51,560 bases of DNA from NCBI GenBank assembly GCA_029561105.1, contig JAKQJQ010000103.1, positions 1 through 51,560 of the forward strand, in the 5' to 3' direction. The position numbers and the translations under genes are program-made. Origin of the DNA: Bacteroidota bacterium (GTDB lineage Bacteria; Bacteroidota; Bacteroidia; Flavobacteriales; Flavobacteriaceae). Below are positions 14,502 to 22,624 of the stretch, in pieces; the first letter of the stretch is position 1, and every line of letters begins with the position of its first letter. The notes beneath the pieces were generated by a model, which was given only the letters and a program-made list of their open reading frames with translations, was not told the DNA's origin and made no database searches.

Positions 14502-16697
14502 TTAATTGGCTACTTCGCTGATGAATTTGATGCGCATCAAACGCAGTTCGTCTATGTCGTACTCGCCGTCGAACTCCTTGAGCGCTTCCTCGATACGGTC
14601 TGTTTCTGATTCCATGAAGTACTCGTGGATTTCTTCTTGCTGGTCGTCGTCGAGCAGGTCATCGATCCAGTATTTGATGTTGAGCTTGGTGCCCGAGTAA
14701 ACGATTTGCTCCATTTCCTTGATCAGTGCGTCCATGTTCATGCCTTTGGCCGAAGCGATGTCCTGCAAAGAGAGTTTGCGATCGATGTTTTGGATGATGT
14801 ACAATTTATTGGCCGAATTGGCACCGGTAGATTTCACTACCAAATCGTCTGGACGCACGATGTCATTGTCCTCGACATACCGACTGATGAGTTCCACGAA
14901 TTCCTTGCCGTATTTTCTGGCCTTGCCCTCACCCACGCCGTGGATGTTACCGAGTTCCTCCAGTGAAATGGGATATTTGAGCGCCATATCCTCAAGCGAC
15001 GGGTCCTGGAACACCACAAAAGGCGGAACCCCCAATTTCTTGGCGACTTTCTTGCGCAGGTCGCGCAGCATGGCCATGAGAGCTTCGTCGGCGGTGCCTG
15101 ACGATTTGGCGGCGGTAACGATGGTGTCGTCTTCGGATTCGTTGTATTCGTGGTCCTCAGACATCATGAAAGAAGTTGGGTGCTGGATAAAATCGAGGCC
15201 TTTGTCGGTCACTTTGAGGATGCCGTAGGTTTCTATATCTTTTGAAAGCAATCCGTCTACGAGCACCTGTCGGATGAGTGCCATCCAATGGCGTTCTTCT
15301 ATATCTGCTCCGGCACCAAAGAAATCGTGTGCGTCGGTTTTGTGTGCTTTGATTACCGCATTGACACGGCCAATGAGCGTATAGATGATTTCCTTGGCCT
15401 TGTACAAATGCTTGGTATCGCGTACCACTTTGAGCAGCTTCACTACTTCGTCTTTGGCTTCTTTCTTGGCTTTGGGGTTGCGGACGTTGTCGTCCATATC
15501 GGCACCTTCGCCGGTTTCACTATCGAATTCTTCGCCGAAATAATGCAGCAGGAATTTGCGCCGTGACATAGATGTTTCGGCGTAAGCCACGACCTCCTGC
15601 AACAACGCAAACCCGATTTCTTGTTCGGCGACGGGTTTACCTGACATGAATTTCTCGAGTTTCTCAACGTCTTTATAGGAGTAATACGCCAGACAATAGC
15701 CTTCGCCTCCGTCACGACCGGCGCGGCCTGTTTCCTGATAGTAACTCTCCAGGGATTTGGGAATGTCGTGGTGGATGACAAATCGCACATCGGGCTTGTC
15801 TATACCCATCCCAAAAGCGATAGTCGCCACAACCACTTCTACGTCTTCCATAAGGAACATATCCTGGTGCTTGGCGCGGGTTTTGGCATCGAGGCCGGCG
15901 TGGTAAGGCACTGCAGAAATTCCGTTGACTTGCAACACTTCGGCGATGGCCTCTACCTTTTTACGGCTCAGGCAATAAATAATACCCGACTTGCCTTTGT
16001 TCTGTTTGATGAATCGGATGATGTCGGACTCTATATTTTTGGTTTTGGTGCGCACTTCATAAAAAAGATTCGGGCGATTGAACGAAGCCTTGAAGGTTTT
16101 TGCACCAGGCATGTCGAGATTTTTGAGGATGTCTTCCTGCACTTTTGGTGTCGCTGTCGCTGTAAGCCCGATTACCGGAACGTCGCCGAGTTGGCGGATG
16201 ATGTGCCGCAGGTTGCGGTACTCTGGCCTAAAATCGTGTCCCCATTCTGAAATGCAATGCGCTTCATCGATGGCGACAAAAGAGATGGTACAACTTTGCA
16301 GGAAGGTAACGTACTCTTCTTTGGTTAAGGATTCGGGAGCAACATACAACAGCTTAGTGAGGCCAGAAGTGATGTCTTTCTTGACCTGGTTGATTTCTGT
16401 CTTGGTGAGTGAGGAGTTTAGGACGTGCGCAATGCCGTTTTCTGAAGACAAACTCCGGATGGCATCGACTTGGTTTTTCATGAGCGCAATTAACGGTGAA
16501 ACCACAATTGCGGTACCTTCCTGTACGAGTGCGGGCAGTTGGTAGCAAAGCGACTTTCCGCCACCTGTTGGCATGATGACAAAGGTGTTTTGCTTGGCGA
16601 GAATGCTCTGGATTACTTGTTCTTGTAGGCCTTTAAACTGGTTGAAACCAAAATACTTTTTAAGTTCTTTATGTATGTCAATTTCGTTTGGGGTCAT
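14502..16697 (-). CDS. recQ: ATP-dependent DNA helicase RecQ, zinc-site cysteines absent
   Basis: A 3'-5' DNA helicase for recombinational repair and replication restart, 731 residues. Walker A is MPTGGGKSLCYQLPA (about 42-56). The DEAH box lies in VAIDEAHCISEWGHDF. The helicase C-terminal lobe has YYQETGRAGRDGGEG. Next to RRKFLLHYFGEEF, where E. coli RecQ has a CxxCDxC zinc cluster, this protein reads GADMDDN and lacks the cysteines. A winged-helix/RQC region follows, then an HRDC domain (DEALMAMLRDLRKKVAKKLG ... GNIHGVGEGKARKYG), then an acidic C-terminal tail. The start is the ATG at 16697, where homology begins. The frame is open for another 51 codons upstream, but these cover the divergent kdsD start and promoters. 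Confidence 0.9.
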   Translation of the reverse strand: MTPNEIDIHKELKKYFGFNQFKGLQEQVIQSILAKQNTFVIMPTGGGKSLCYQLPALVQEGTAIVVSPLIALMKNQVDAIRSLSSENGIAHVLNSSLTKTEINQVKKDITSGLTKLLYVAPESLTKEEYVTFLQSCTISFVAIDEAHCISEWGHDFRPEYRNLRHIIRQLGDVPVIGLTATATPKVQEDILKNLDMPGAKTFKASFNRPNLFYEVRTKTKNIESDIIRFIKQNKGKSGIIYCLSRKKVEAIAEVLQVNGISAVPYHAGLDAKTRAKHQDMFLMEDVEVVVATIAFGMGIDKPDVRFVIHHDIPKSLESYYQETGRAGRDGGEGYCLAYYSYKDVEKLEKFMSGKPVAEQEIGFALLQEVVAYAETSMSRRKFLLHYFGEEFDSETGEGADMDDNVRNPKAKKEAKDEVVKLLKVVRDTKHLYKAKEIIYTLIGRVNAVIKAHKTDAHDFFGAGADIEERHWMALIRQVLVDGLLSKDIETYGILKVTDKGLDFIQHPTSFMMSEDHEYNESEDDTIVTAAKSSGTADEALMAMLRDLRKKVAKKLGVPPFVVFQDPSLEDMALKYPISLEELGNIHGVGEGKARKYGKEFVELISRYVEDNDIVRPDDLVVKSTGANSANKLYIIQNIDRKLSLQDIASAKGMNMDALIKEMEQIVYSGTKLNIKYWIDDLLDDDQQEEIHEYFMESETDRIEEALKEFDGEYDIDELRLMRIKFISEVAN

Positions 16698-16718
16698 GCT
16701 GTGCTTAAGGTATTTTTG
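16687..16718 (+). promoter_or_regulatory. Promoter for the kdsD-tatC operon
   Basis: TTTG (16687-16690) is followed after 20 bases by TATTTTTG (16711-16718). This is a full match to the Flavobacterium TTG/TAnnTTTG promoter, 65 bases before the kdsD start. Its -33 part lies inside the first codons of recQ. Confidence 0.6.
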
Positions 16719-16734
16719 TTTAAATTTGCTCTCA

Positions 16735-16765
16735 TAAAGATACAACTTTCTTTCACTCGTACAAA
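16735..16765 (-). promoter_or_regulatory. Promoter for recQ
   Basis: On the minus strand TTTG (16762-16765) is followed after exactly 19 bases by TATCTTTA (16735-16742), a match of 7 of 8 to TAnnTTTG. It lies 38 bases before the recQ ATG at 16697 and faces the kdsD promoter. Confidence 0.5.
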
Positions 16766-16782
16766 TTTTATAATACACTGTT

Positions 16783-17748
16783 TTGATATCAAAAGAAAAT
16801 ATATTGGCAGCCGCCAAAACCGCCATTCTTTCTGAAAGCGAGTCGATCAAAAAGCTGGCAGATTATCTCAACAACGACTTTACCGAGGCCACACTGGCCA
16901 TCTACAACGCCAAAGGCCGACTCATTATAACCGGCATCGGAAAAAGCGCCCTGATTGCCCAAAAAATAGTGGCTACGATGAATTCTACAGGAACGCCATC
17001 GATGTTTTTACACGCGTCCGAAGCCATTCACGGCGATTTGGGAATGGTACAGAAAGACGATATCATCATCTGTATTTCAAAAAGCGGCAACAGCCCCGAA
17101 ATCAAAGTTTTGGTTCCGCTATTGAAACGTTTCGGCAACCAATTGATTGCCATTACCGGAAACATGACATCGTATCTGGCCAAAGCTTCGGATTTTGTTC
17201 TCAACACCACCGTTGATGCCGAAGCCTGCCCCAACAACCTCGCTCCTACCAACAGCACAACAGCGCAACTCGTCATGGGCGATGCGATTGCGGTTTGTTT
17301 GATGGAACTGCGAAATTTTACAGCCGAAGATTTTGCCGTGTATCATCCAGGTGGCGCGCTGGGTAAAAAATTGTTGTTGCGCGTTTCGTCGATGCTTGAA
17401 AACAACCACAAACCAATGGTGATGGCTGATGACAACATCCAACAGGTGATCTTTGAAATTTCAGAAAAAAGACTCGGAGTAACTGCCGTGATCCAGGACG
17501 ATAAAGTAATCGGAATCATTACCGATGGTGATATCCGTCGTATGCTCAACCACCGCGACTCGATTGCAGGTCTCACGGCAAAAGACATCATGACCAAAAA
17601 CCCAAAAAGAATCCATTCGAGCGATATGGTCGTAGACGCTTTTAATATTATGGAAGATTTCTCCATCACGCAGCTCATCGTAGAAGATGAAGGCACCTAC
17701 AAAGGCGTACTGCATTTACACGACATTTTAAAAGAAGGCATTATCTGA
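16783..17748 (+). CDS. kdsD: D-arabinose-5-phosphate isomerase (KdsD/KpsF/GutQ family)
   Basis: Cytosolic isomerase that converts ribulose 5-phosphate to arabinose 5-phosphate, the first step to KDO for the LPS inner core. It has 321 residues, close to the E. coli enzyme. The N-terminal SIS sugar-isomerase domain (about 35-175) contains ITGIGKSALIAQKI, HASEAIHGDLGM and CISKSGNSPEIK. Two CBS domains follow in the C-terminal third (about 205-321; for instance GVTAVIQDDKVIGIITDGDI). The start is a TTG codon at 16783 (MISKENILAAAKT). The stop TGA overlaps the tatC ATG by one base, so the genes are likely translationally coupled. The later lptB gene and this one both serve LPS. Confidence 0.88.
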   Translation: MISKENILAAAKTAILSESESIKKLADYLNNDFTEATLAIYNAKGRLIITGIGKSALIAQKIVATMNSTGTPSMFLHASEAIHGDLGMVQKDDIIICISKSGNSPEIKVLVPLLKRFGNQLIAITGNMTSYLAKASDFVLNTTVDAEACPNNLAPTNSTTAQLVMGDAIAVCLMELRNFTAEDFAVYHPGGALGKKLLLRVSSMLENNHKPMVMADDNIQQVIFEISEKRLGVTAVIQDDKVIGIITDGDIRRMLNHRDSIAGLTAKDIMTKNPKRIHSSDMVVDAFNIMEDFSITQLIVEDEGTYKGVLHLHDILKEGII

Positions 17749-18581
17749 TGGCGAAGAAAAGTTTAGGGGAAATGTCTTTCCTGGATCACCTCGAGGAATT
17801 GAGGTGGTTGTTGGTTCGCAGTACGATTGCAATCCTTATTATGGCGTTTGGCACCTACTTCATCAGTGATTGGCTGTTCGACGAAGTACTATTTGGGCCT
17901 ACGCGTCCTACGTTTTTTACCTACCGTTTTTTCTGTGATTTGTCGCATCAATTGGGATTTGTAGACAGCATTTGTATCACCGAATTGCCGTTCATCATCC
18001 AAAATACTTCGATGGAAGGCCAGGTCAACAATTTTGTATGGATTTGCGTACTCTCGGGTTTTATCCTGAGCGTGCCTTATATTTTATTGCAGGTCTGGAA
18101 TTTTATCGCACCGGCTTTGTATGACAAAGAAAAAAAGAACGCCCGTATTTTTATTTTTTCATCTTCGCTGTTGTTTTTCATGGGAGTACTCTTTGGCTAT
18201 TTCGTGGTCATCCCAATGTCGGTCAACTTCCTGGCGACCTTTACCGTTAGCGACGTGGTCAAGAACCAGTTCACATTAGACTCTTATATGGGCATGGTCA
18301 AAACCAGCGTTCTGGCGAGCGGCTTGTTTTTTGAACTGCCGATAATCATTTACTTCCTTACGAAATTGGGATTGGTCACACCAAAATTCCTACGCAAATA
18401 CTGGAAATACGCTGTAGTCATCATCCTCATTGTCGCCGCCATCGTGACGCCACCCGATGTGGTGAGCCAAACGATTGTCGCCATCCCGATGTTGATCATC
18501 TATGAACTCAGCATCCTAATTTCAATCATCGTCTACAGAAACAAAATCAAAAACCAATCAATCGAGAAGACCCATGAGTGA
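17748..18581 (+). CDS. tatC: Twin-arginine translocase subunit TatC
   Basis: Inner-membrane receptor of the Tat pathway, which exports folded proteins with RR signal peptides. It has 277 residues with six predicted membrane segments. The N-terminal MSFLDHLEELRWLLVRS is the conserved TatC start motif. The first periplasmic loop is longer than in E. coli (from DWLFDEVLFGPTRPTF to about VNNFVWICV), as is usual in Bacteroidota. Further conserved parts are FGYFVVIP and ATFTVSD. No tatA or tatB gene is in the window. It overlaps kdsD by one base and the next gene by eight. Confidence 0.92.
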   Translation: MAKKSLGEMSFLDHLEELRWLLVRSTIAILIMAFGTYFISDWLFDEVLFGPTRPTFFTYRFFCDLSHQLGFVDSICITELPFIIQNTSMEGQVNNFVWICVLSGFILSVPYILLQVWNFIAPALYDKEKKNARIFIFSSSLLFFMGVLFGYFVVIPMSVNFLATFTVSDVVKNQFTLDSYMGMVKTSVLASGLFFELPIIIYFLTKLGLVTPKFLRKYWKYAVVIILIVAAIVTPPDVVSQTIVAIPMLIIYELSILISIIVYRNKIKNQSIEKTHE

Positions 18582-18918
18582 TGTCGTCAAAGAATTCAAC
18601 GATTACCGCGCCAAAATGAATGAAAAATTATTGGCCGACAACAACAAAATTGTCAAGCGCATTTTTAACCTCGACACCAATGCCTACGCTCCGGGCGCGC
18701 TCGATGTGAAAACCAAGGAACTACTGGGTCTTGTTGCCTCGACGGTTTTGCGTTGCGACGACTGCATCAAATACCATCTGGAGACTTCTTACAAAGAAGG
18801 CATCAGCAAGGAAGAAATGATGGAAGCCATGGGAATCGCGACACTCGTTGGCGGTACAATCGTGATTCCGCACCTGCGCAGGGCTTATGAATTTTGGGAA
18901 GCGCTCGAAAACAACTAA
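18574..18918 (+). CDS. Carboxymuconolactone decarboxylase/AhpD-like protein
   Basis: Small cytosolic all-helical protein of 114 residues. The AhpD-type redox motif is RCDDCIKYHLE (CxxC plus His, about 65-75), followed by GISKEEMMEAMGIATLVGG, the usual second helix pair. Proteins with this motif act as disulfide reductases or alkylhydroperoxidase partners. True decarboxylases of the family lack CxxC, so a redox role is more likely here. It begins inside the end of tatC (8-base overlap). The exact substrate is unknown. Confidence 0.8.
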   Translation: MSDVVKEFNDYRAKMNEKLLADNNKIVKRIFNLDTNAYAPGALDVKTKELLGLVASTVLRCDDCIKYHLETSYKEGISKEEMMEAMGIATLVGGTIVIPHLRRAYEFWEALENN

Positions 18919-18945
18919 CAATTCATAATTGACAATTAATAATTG
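18919..18945. repeat. Two tandem 13-base dyads CAATTnnnAATTG
   Basis: CAATTCATAATTG (18919-18931) and CAATTAATAATTG (18933-18945) are separated by one base, giving a 14-base period. Each is a 5-bp inverted repeat. They lie between the AhpD-like gene and lptB and could be an operator or a low-complexity spacer repeat. Confidence 0.4.
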
Positions 18946-19004
18946 GTTAAACCCGAGAGCAGTCGTTTGAATAATTTGTTTATTTGCAGCTCAAACCAAG
19001 CAAT

Positions 19005-19748
19005 ATGATCCTAAGAGCAGACCATTTAGTGAAGACATACAAAGGCCGAAGTGTTGTAAAAGGCATTTCTGTAGAAGTCAACCAAGGCGAAATTGTAGGG
19101 CTTTTGGGCCCGAACGGCGCCGGGAAAACCACCTCGTTTTACATGATTGTGGGATTGGTCAAGCCGAATTCGGGCACGATTTTCCTCGATGACATGGAAA
19201 TCACCGACTTTCCCATGTACAAAAGGGCGCAACAAGGTATCGGTTATCTGGCGCAGGAAGCCTCGGTTTTTAGGAAACTCAGTATTGAAGACAATATTCT
19301 CAGCGTACTGCAACTCACCAAACTCACCAAAGAACAGCAAGTAGCCAAGATGGAATCGCTGATCGATGAATTCGGTTTACAGCACATCCGCACCAACCGT
19401 GGCGATTTGCTTTCGGGTGGGGAACGCCGCCGTACAGAAATAGCGCGTTGCCTCGCTACCGACCCCAAATTCATCTTGCTTGACGAACCGTTTGCGGGTG
19501 TCGATCCGGTCGCGGTAGAAGACATCCAACGCATTGTGGCCCAACTCAAGAACAAAAACATCGGCATCCTGATCACCGACCACAACGTACAGGAAACCCT
19601 CGCCATTACCGACAAAACCTACCTGATGTTTGAAGGCGGCATCCTAAAAGCCGGTGTCCCCGAAGAACTTGTAGAAGATGAAATGGTACGCCGCGTCTAC
19701 CTCGGTCAAAACTTTGAGCTGCGCAAAAAGAAACTCGATTTCAAATAA
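19005..19748 (+). CDS. lptB: LPS export ABC transporter ATP-binding protein LptB
   Basis: Cytosolic ATPase of the LptB2FG transporter, which lifts LPS out of the inner membrane toward the outer membrane. It has 247 residues. Walker A is GPNGAGKTTS (about 35-44). The Q-loop region includes GYLAQEASVFRKLS, characteristic of LptB. The signature is LSGGERRRTEIARCLA, Walker B is KFILLDEPFAGVDP, and the H-loop is in ITDHNVQETL. The ATG at 19005 (MILRADHLVKTY) is preferred over a non-ATG start seven codons earlier. It follows kdsD-tatC on the same strand after an 86-base gap. LptF, LptG, LptC, LptA and LptD are not in the window. Confidence 0.92.
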   Translation: MILRADHLVKTYKGRSVVKGISVEVNQGEIVGLLGPNGAGKTTSFYMIVGLVKPNSGTIFLDDMEITDFPMYKRAQQGIGYLAQEASVFRKLSIEDNILSVLQLTKLTKEQQVAKMESLIDEFGLQHIRTNRGDLLSGGERRRTEIARCLATDPKFILLDEPFAGVDPVAVEDIQRIVAQLKNKNIGILITDHNVQETLAITDKTYLMFEGGILKAGVPEELVEDEMVRRVYLGQNFELRKKKLDFK

Positions 19749-19777
19749 AAGACAATCTAGAGGATTCAAATCTTTCG

Positions 19778-20647
19778 TTAACGGATGCGTAATTCCTGTA
19801 GCATTTCGGGCGAACCGTTGTAAATATTTAAGTCTACATCACAACCAATCCCTTTGACCGATGCGCTTTCGGTAAACTGCCAAATCGTCCAGTCTTGAGA
19901 AATTTCCTCTACATAAAAATTGTAATTGGCAATCCAAAAGGTGTAGCCGGCAAATTCCTCGCGCAGAAAAGTGTTGTAATATTTCTCGCCAGAATAGATA
20001 ATCGGCTTGACGCCATAATGCGCCTCGACCTTATCGAGCCAGCGCCTGAGCCCTTTTTTGAGGCTGTCTATGGATTGTTCTTCGGGTAATTTCTCGATGT
20101 CGAGTACCGGGGGTAAATCGCCTACTTCAAGTTTCACCGTACGGATAAAATTGTTGGCCTGCTCGATTGAATTTTCGTTGGGACGGTAATAGTGGTACGC
20201 GCCTCGTAAAATCTTGTTGCGCTTGGACCCGAACCAATTGCGATTGAATTGCAAATCGGTTTTGTCCTTGCCAAGTGTGGCGCGGATGAACACAAAGCTT
20301 AGTGGGAAGGTATTCTCGGCCACGCGAACCTGGCTCCAATCAATGGTTTCCTGGTATTGCGACACATCAAGCCCCACGGCATTGCCTTCATACTTGTTGA
20401 GCAATTGGTAATTTCGGATATCGACCAAGCGTTTCTCCTGCTCGGTAACTTCTTTCCTGAGTTTGGAGACTTTGTGCGATTTGAACCCGAGGTAATAGGC
20501 CAATCCTGTACGGTAATGGTAGCCCGCGGCGGCGATCACGAGTGTGAGGAGCAATCCAAAGAGGTAAACACCGGTCCTTCTGAGAAAAGCAGATTTTTTA
20601 GTGGATTTTCTTCTTGGCGTAGACTTGCGGGGAGTAGTTTTTCTCAT
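19778..20647 (-). CDS. Membrane-anchored glycoside hydrolase family 25 (lysozyme-like)
   Basis: Predicted muramidase of 289 residues. The N-terminus is very basic (MRKTTPRKSTPRRKSTKKS), followed by one membrane segment (VYLFGLLLTLVIAAAGYHY, about 27-45) and a short coiled coil, so it is tethered in the inner membrane facing the periplasm. The GH25 domain spans about 90-285. GLDVSQYQ holds the first catalytic-site Asp, IRATLG and YHYYRP follow, and PPVLDIEKLP carries the DxE pair. It should act on peptidoglycan. Whether it is involved in turnover, division or T9SS assembly cannot be told. It begins 10 bases after pssA and converges on lptB. Confidence 0.85.
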   Translation of the reverse strand: MRKTTPRKSTPRRKSTKKSAFLRRTGVYLFGLLLTLVIAAAGYHYRTGLAYYLGFKSHKVSKLRKEVTEQEKRLVDIRNYQLLNKYEGNAVGLDVSQYQETIDWSQVRVAENTFPLSFVFIRATLGKDKTDLQFNRNWFGSKRNKILRGAYHYYRPNENSIEQANNFIRTVKLEVGDLPPVLDIEKLPEEQSIDSLKKGLRRWLDKVEAHYGVKPIIYSGEKYYNTFLREEFAGYTFWIANYNFYVEEISQDWTIWQFTESASVKGIGCDVDLNIYNGSPEMLQELRIR

Positions 20648-20657
20648 CCAATCCTAA

Positions 20658-21371
20658 CTACTTTTTGGACAATTTATTATTGGCCACCGACAACAAAACG
20701 TACGTCAGGATCACCAGCGGAATGGCGGCATACTGCAAAAGCAGCAGCATGACAACGGCCAACGACAAGAACAAAATCCTGATTTTATTATCGGCAAACG
20801 TAAAGTTTTTAACCTTGAGTGAAAAAAGCGGAATCTCGGCGTTGAGGATGTAAGCGCTAAACAAAGTAATCGCGAGCAACACCCATTCATTGGTCAGCAA
20901 TTCAATCACCGGTAGCGAATCGGTATGGATCAAAACCAGCGGCAAACTCATGATAAACAGTGTGTTGGCAGGTGTGGGCAAGCCGATAAAGGAATCGGTC
21001 TGGCGCGTGTCGATATTGAAATTGGCCAAACGGTAACACGAACCCAGCGTGATCAAAAAACCCAGAAACGGGAAAATCTCGAAATACGTCCCATCGAACC
21101 GGTTGTCTTTAATCATCAATTGGTACATCACTAGTCCAGGGGCAACACCGCTGGTAACCATATCGGCCAACGAATCGAGTTGCAATCCCAGTGGGCTGGC
21201 CACCTTGAACAAGCGCGCGAAAAATCCGTCAAAAAAATCAAGAAAAATGCCCAAAGCAACAAACCCGAAGGCCATTTCAAAATTGCGGTGGAAGGCAAAA
21301 ATCAGCGCAATGCAGCCGCAGAATAGGTTGAGTAGGGTGATAAGGTTGGGAATGTGTTTTTTAATCGGCAT
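20658..21371 (-). CDS. pssA: CDP-diacylglycerol-serine O-phosphatidyltransferase
   Basis: Integral inner-membrane enzyme that makes phosphatidylserine, the precursor of phosphatidylethanolamine, from CDP-diacylglycerol and serine. It has 237 residues with about six to eight hydrophobic segments. The CDP-alcohol phosphatidyltransferase motif DG(x2)AR(x8)G(x3)D(x3)D is intact in DGFFARLFKVASPLGLQLD plus SLAD (about 47-70). NLITLLNLFCGC near the start is typical of type II PssA. A promoter is visible upstream, and the GH25 gene follows after 10 bases. Confidence 0.92.
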   Translation of the reverse strand: MPIKKHIPNLITLLNLFCGCIALIFAFHRNFEMAFGFVALGIFLDFFDGFFARLFKVASPLGLQLDSLADMVTSGVAPGLVMYQLMIKDNRFDGTYFEIFPFLGFLITLGSCYRLANFNIDTRQTDSFIGLPTPANTLFIMSLPLVLIHTDSLPVIELLTNEWVLLAITLFSAYILNAEIPLFSLKVKNFTFADNKIRILFLSLAVVMLLLLQYAAIPLVILTYVLLSVANNKLSKK

Positions 21372-21390
21372 TGGCGAAATTTTTGAAAAA

Positions 21391-21419
21391 CAAATTTAGT
21401 ACAATAACTGAAAGACAAA
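21391..21419 (-). promoter_or_regulatory. Promoter for pssA-GH25
   Basis: On the minus strand TTTG (21416-21419), 17 bases, then TAAATTTG (21391-21398) fits the Flavobacterium promoter consensus. The -7 box ends 19 bases before the pssA ATG at 21371. Confidence 0.55.
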
Positions 21420-21498
21420 CACGTTTTTTAATAGAGATTTTTAACCGCGAAAACGCCATTGCAATTATTTGCACGAGCAGCGGAGGAACTCGTTAAAA

Positions 21499-22623
21499 AT
21501 GTATATTTTTGAAAAAAAAAACAGCAAACCGCGTTTGTTTAAAAAATTTGCTTTGAAGAAAATTCCACTGATTGCTTTGCTGCTGTGTTGCTGCGCCGCT
21601 ACTTACGGCCAGGCAGTGCGCAAATATTCTAATGAATTCATGAATATTGGTGTGGATGCCGCTGCGCTCGGTATGGCCAATGCCGTTACTTCAAGTACCG
21701 CCGATGTGAATTCGGGCTATTGGAATCCGGCCGGACTCATGCAGCTCGAGGACAAACAGGTTTCGCTCATGCACGCGAGTTATTTTGCCAACATCGCCCA
21801 ATACGACTACGCCGCCTTTGCAGCGCCCATTGACGACCGCAGCGCCTGGGGAATTTCTGTCATTCGTTTTGGCGTAGATGACATTCTAAACACCACGCAA
21901 CTCATCGACGCGCAAGGCAATATCGATTACAATCGCATCAGCAAATTTTCTACTGCCGATTACGGCGTGACCTTTTCTTATGCGAGGAAATTACAGGTTC
22001 CGGGTTGGCAATATGGGGTCAATGCCAAAGTGATCCGCAGGATTATCGGCGATTTTGCCAATTCGTGGGGATTTGGGCTCGATGCCGCCATACAGTTCGA
22101 GCGCAACAACTGGAAATTCGGTTTGATGTTGCGCGACATCACCACAACGTACAACATCTGGAATATCGATGAGGACGAATACGCCAAAATCAAAGGTGCC
22201 ATCGAAGGACAAAACCAGGAATTACCCGAAAGTACAGAAATTACGTTGCCCAAAGCACAATTGGGCGTTTCCCGAAAATACGACTTCCACGCCGATTACA
22301 CCTTGCTTGCCGCGGTGAACCTCAACATGGAATTTGCCAAAACCAACGACATCATCGCTTCTGATTTTGTAAGCGTGGCGCCGGCCATTGGGTTTGAAGG
22401 CGGCTATACCGACCTGGTTTTCCTGCGCGCCGGTTTTGGGAATTTCCAGAACATTACGCAGATCGACAATTCTAAGAAATTGAGTTTCCAGCCTAACATC
22501 GGCCTAGGTTTTAAATACAAAGGCATCCAGATTGACTATGCGCTGACCGACCTCGGCAACCAAAGCGCGGCCTTGTATTCTAATATTTTCTCGTTAAAGG
22601 TTGACTTGTCAATTTTCAGGTAA
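21499..22623 (+). CDS. PorV/PorQ-family outer-membrane beta-barrel protein
   Basis: Predicted outer-membrane protein of 374 residues. The ATG at 21499 gives a signal peptide with a long N-region (MYIFEKKNSKPRLFKK) and a core KKIPLIALLLCCCAATYGQ. The mature start (RKYSNEFMNIGVDAAALGMA, then NSGYWNPAGLMQL) is the hallmark of the PorV/PorQ family, which is related to FadL-type barrels. PorV itself is the T9SS shuttle that carries cargo to the attachment complex. This protein may be that or a paralogue. The many alternating aromatic strands and C-terminal FSLKVDLSIF fit a barrel ending. GGAGG lies 14 bases before the ATG, an unusually good Shine-Dalgarno match for this genome. lnt follows one base after the stop. 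Confidence 0.78.
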   Translation: MYIFEKKNSKPRLFKKFALKKIPLIALLLCCCAATYGQAVRKYSNEFMNIGVDAAALGMANAVTSSTADVNSGYWNPAGLMQLEDKQVSLMHASYFANIAQYDYAAFAAPIDDRSAWGISVIRFGVDDILNTTQLIDAQGNIDYNRISKFSTADYGVTFSYARKLQVPGWQYGVNAKVIRRIIGDFANSWGFGLDAAIQFERNNWKFGLMLRDITTTYNIWNIDEDEYAKIKGAIEGQNQELPESTEITLPKAQLGVSRKYDFHADYTLLAAVNLNMEFAKTNDIIASDFVSVAPAIGFEGGYTDLVFLRAGFGNFQNITQIDNSKKLSFQPNIGLGFKYKGIQIDYALTDLGNQSAALYSNIFSLKVDLSIFR

Positions 22624-22624
22624 G

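Noticed and set aside
16698..16850. Longer RecQ starting upstream of 16697
   Set aside because: The extra codons cover the kdsD start and both promoters, and RecQ homology begins at MTPNEIDIH.
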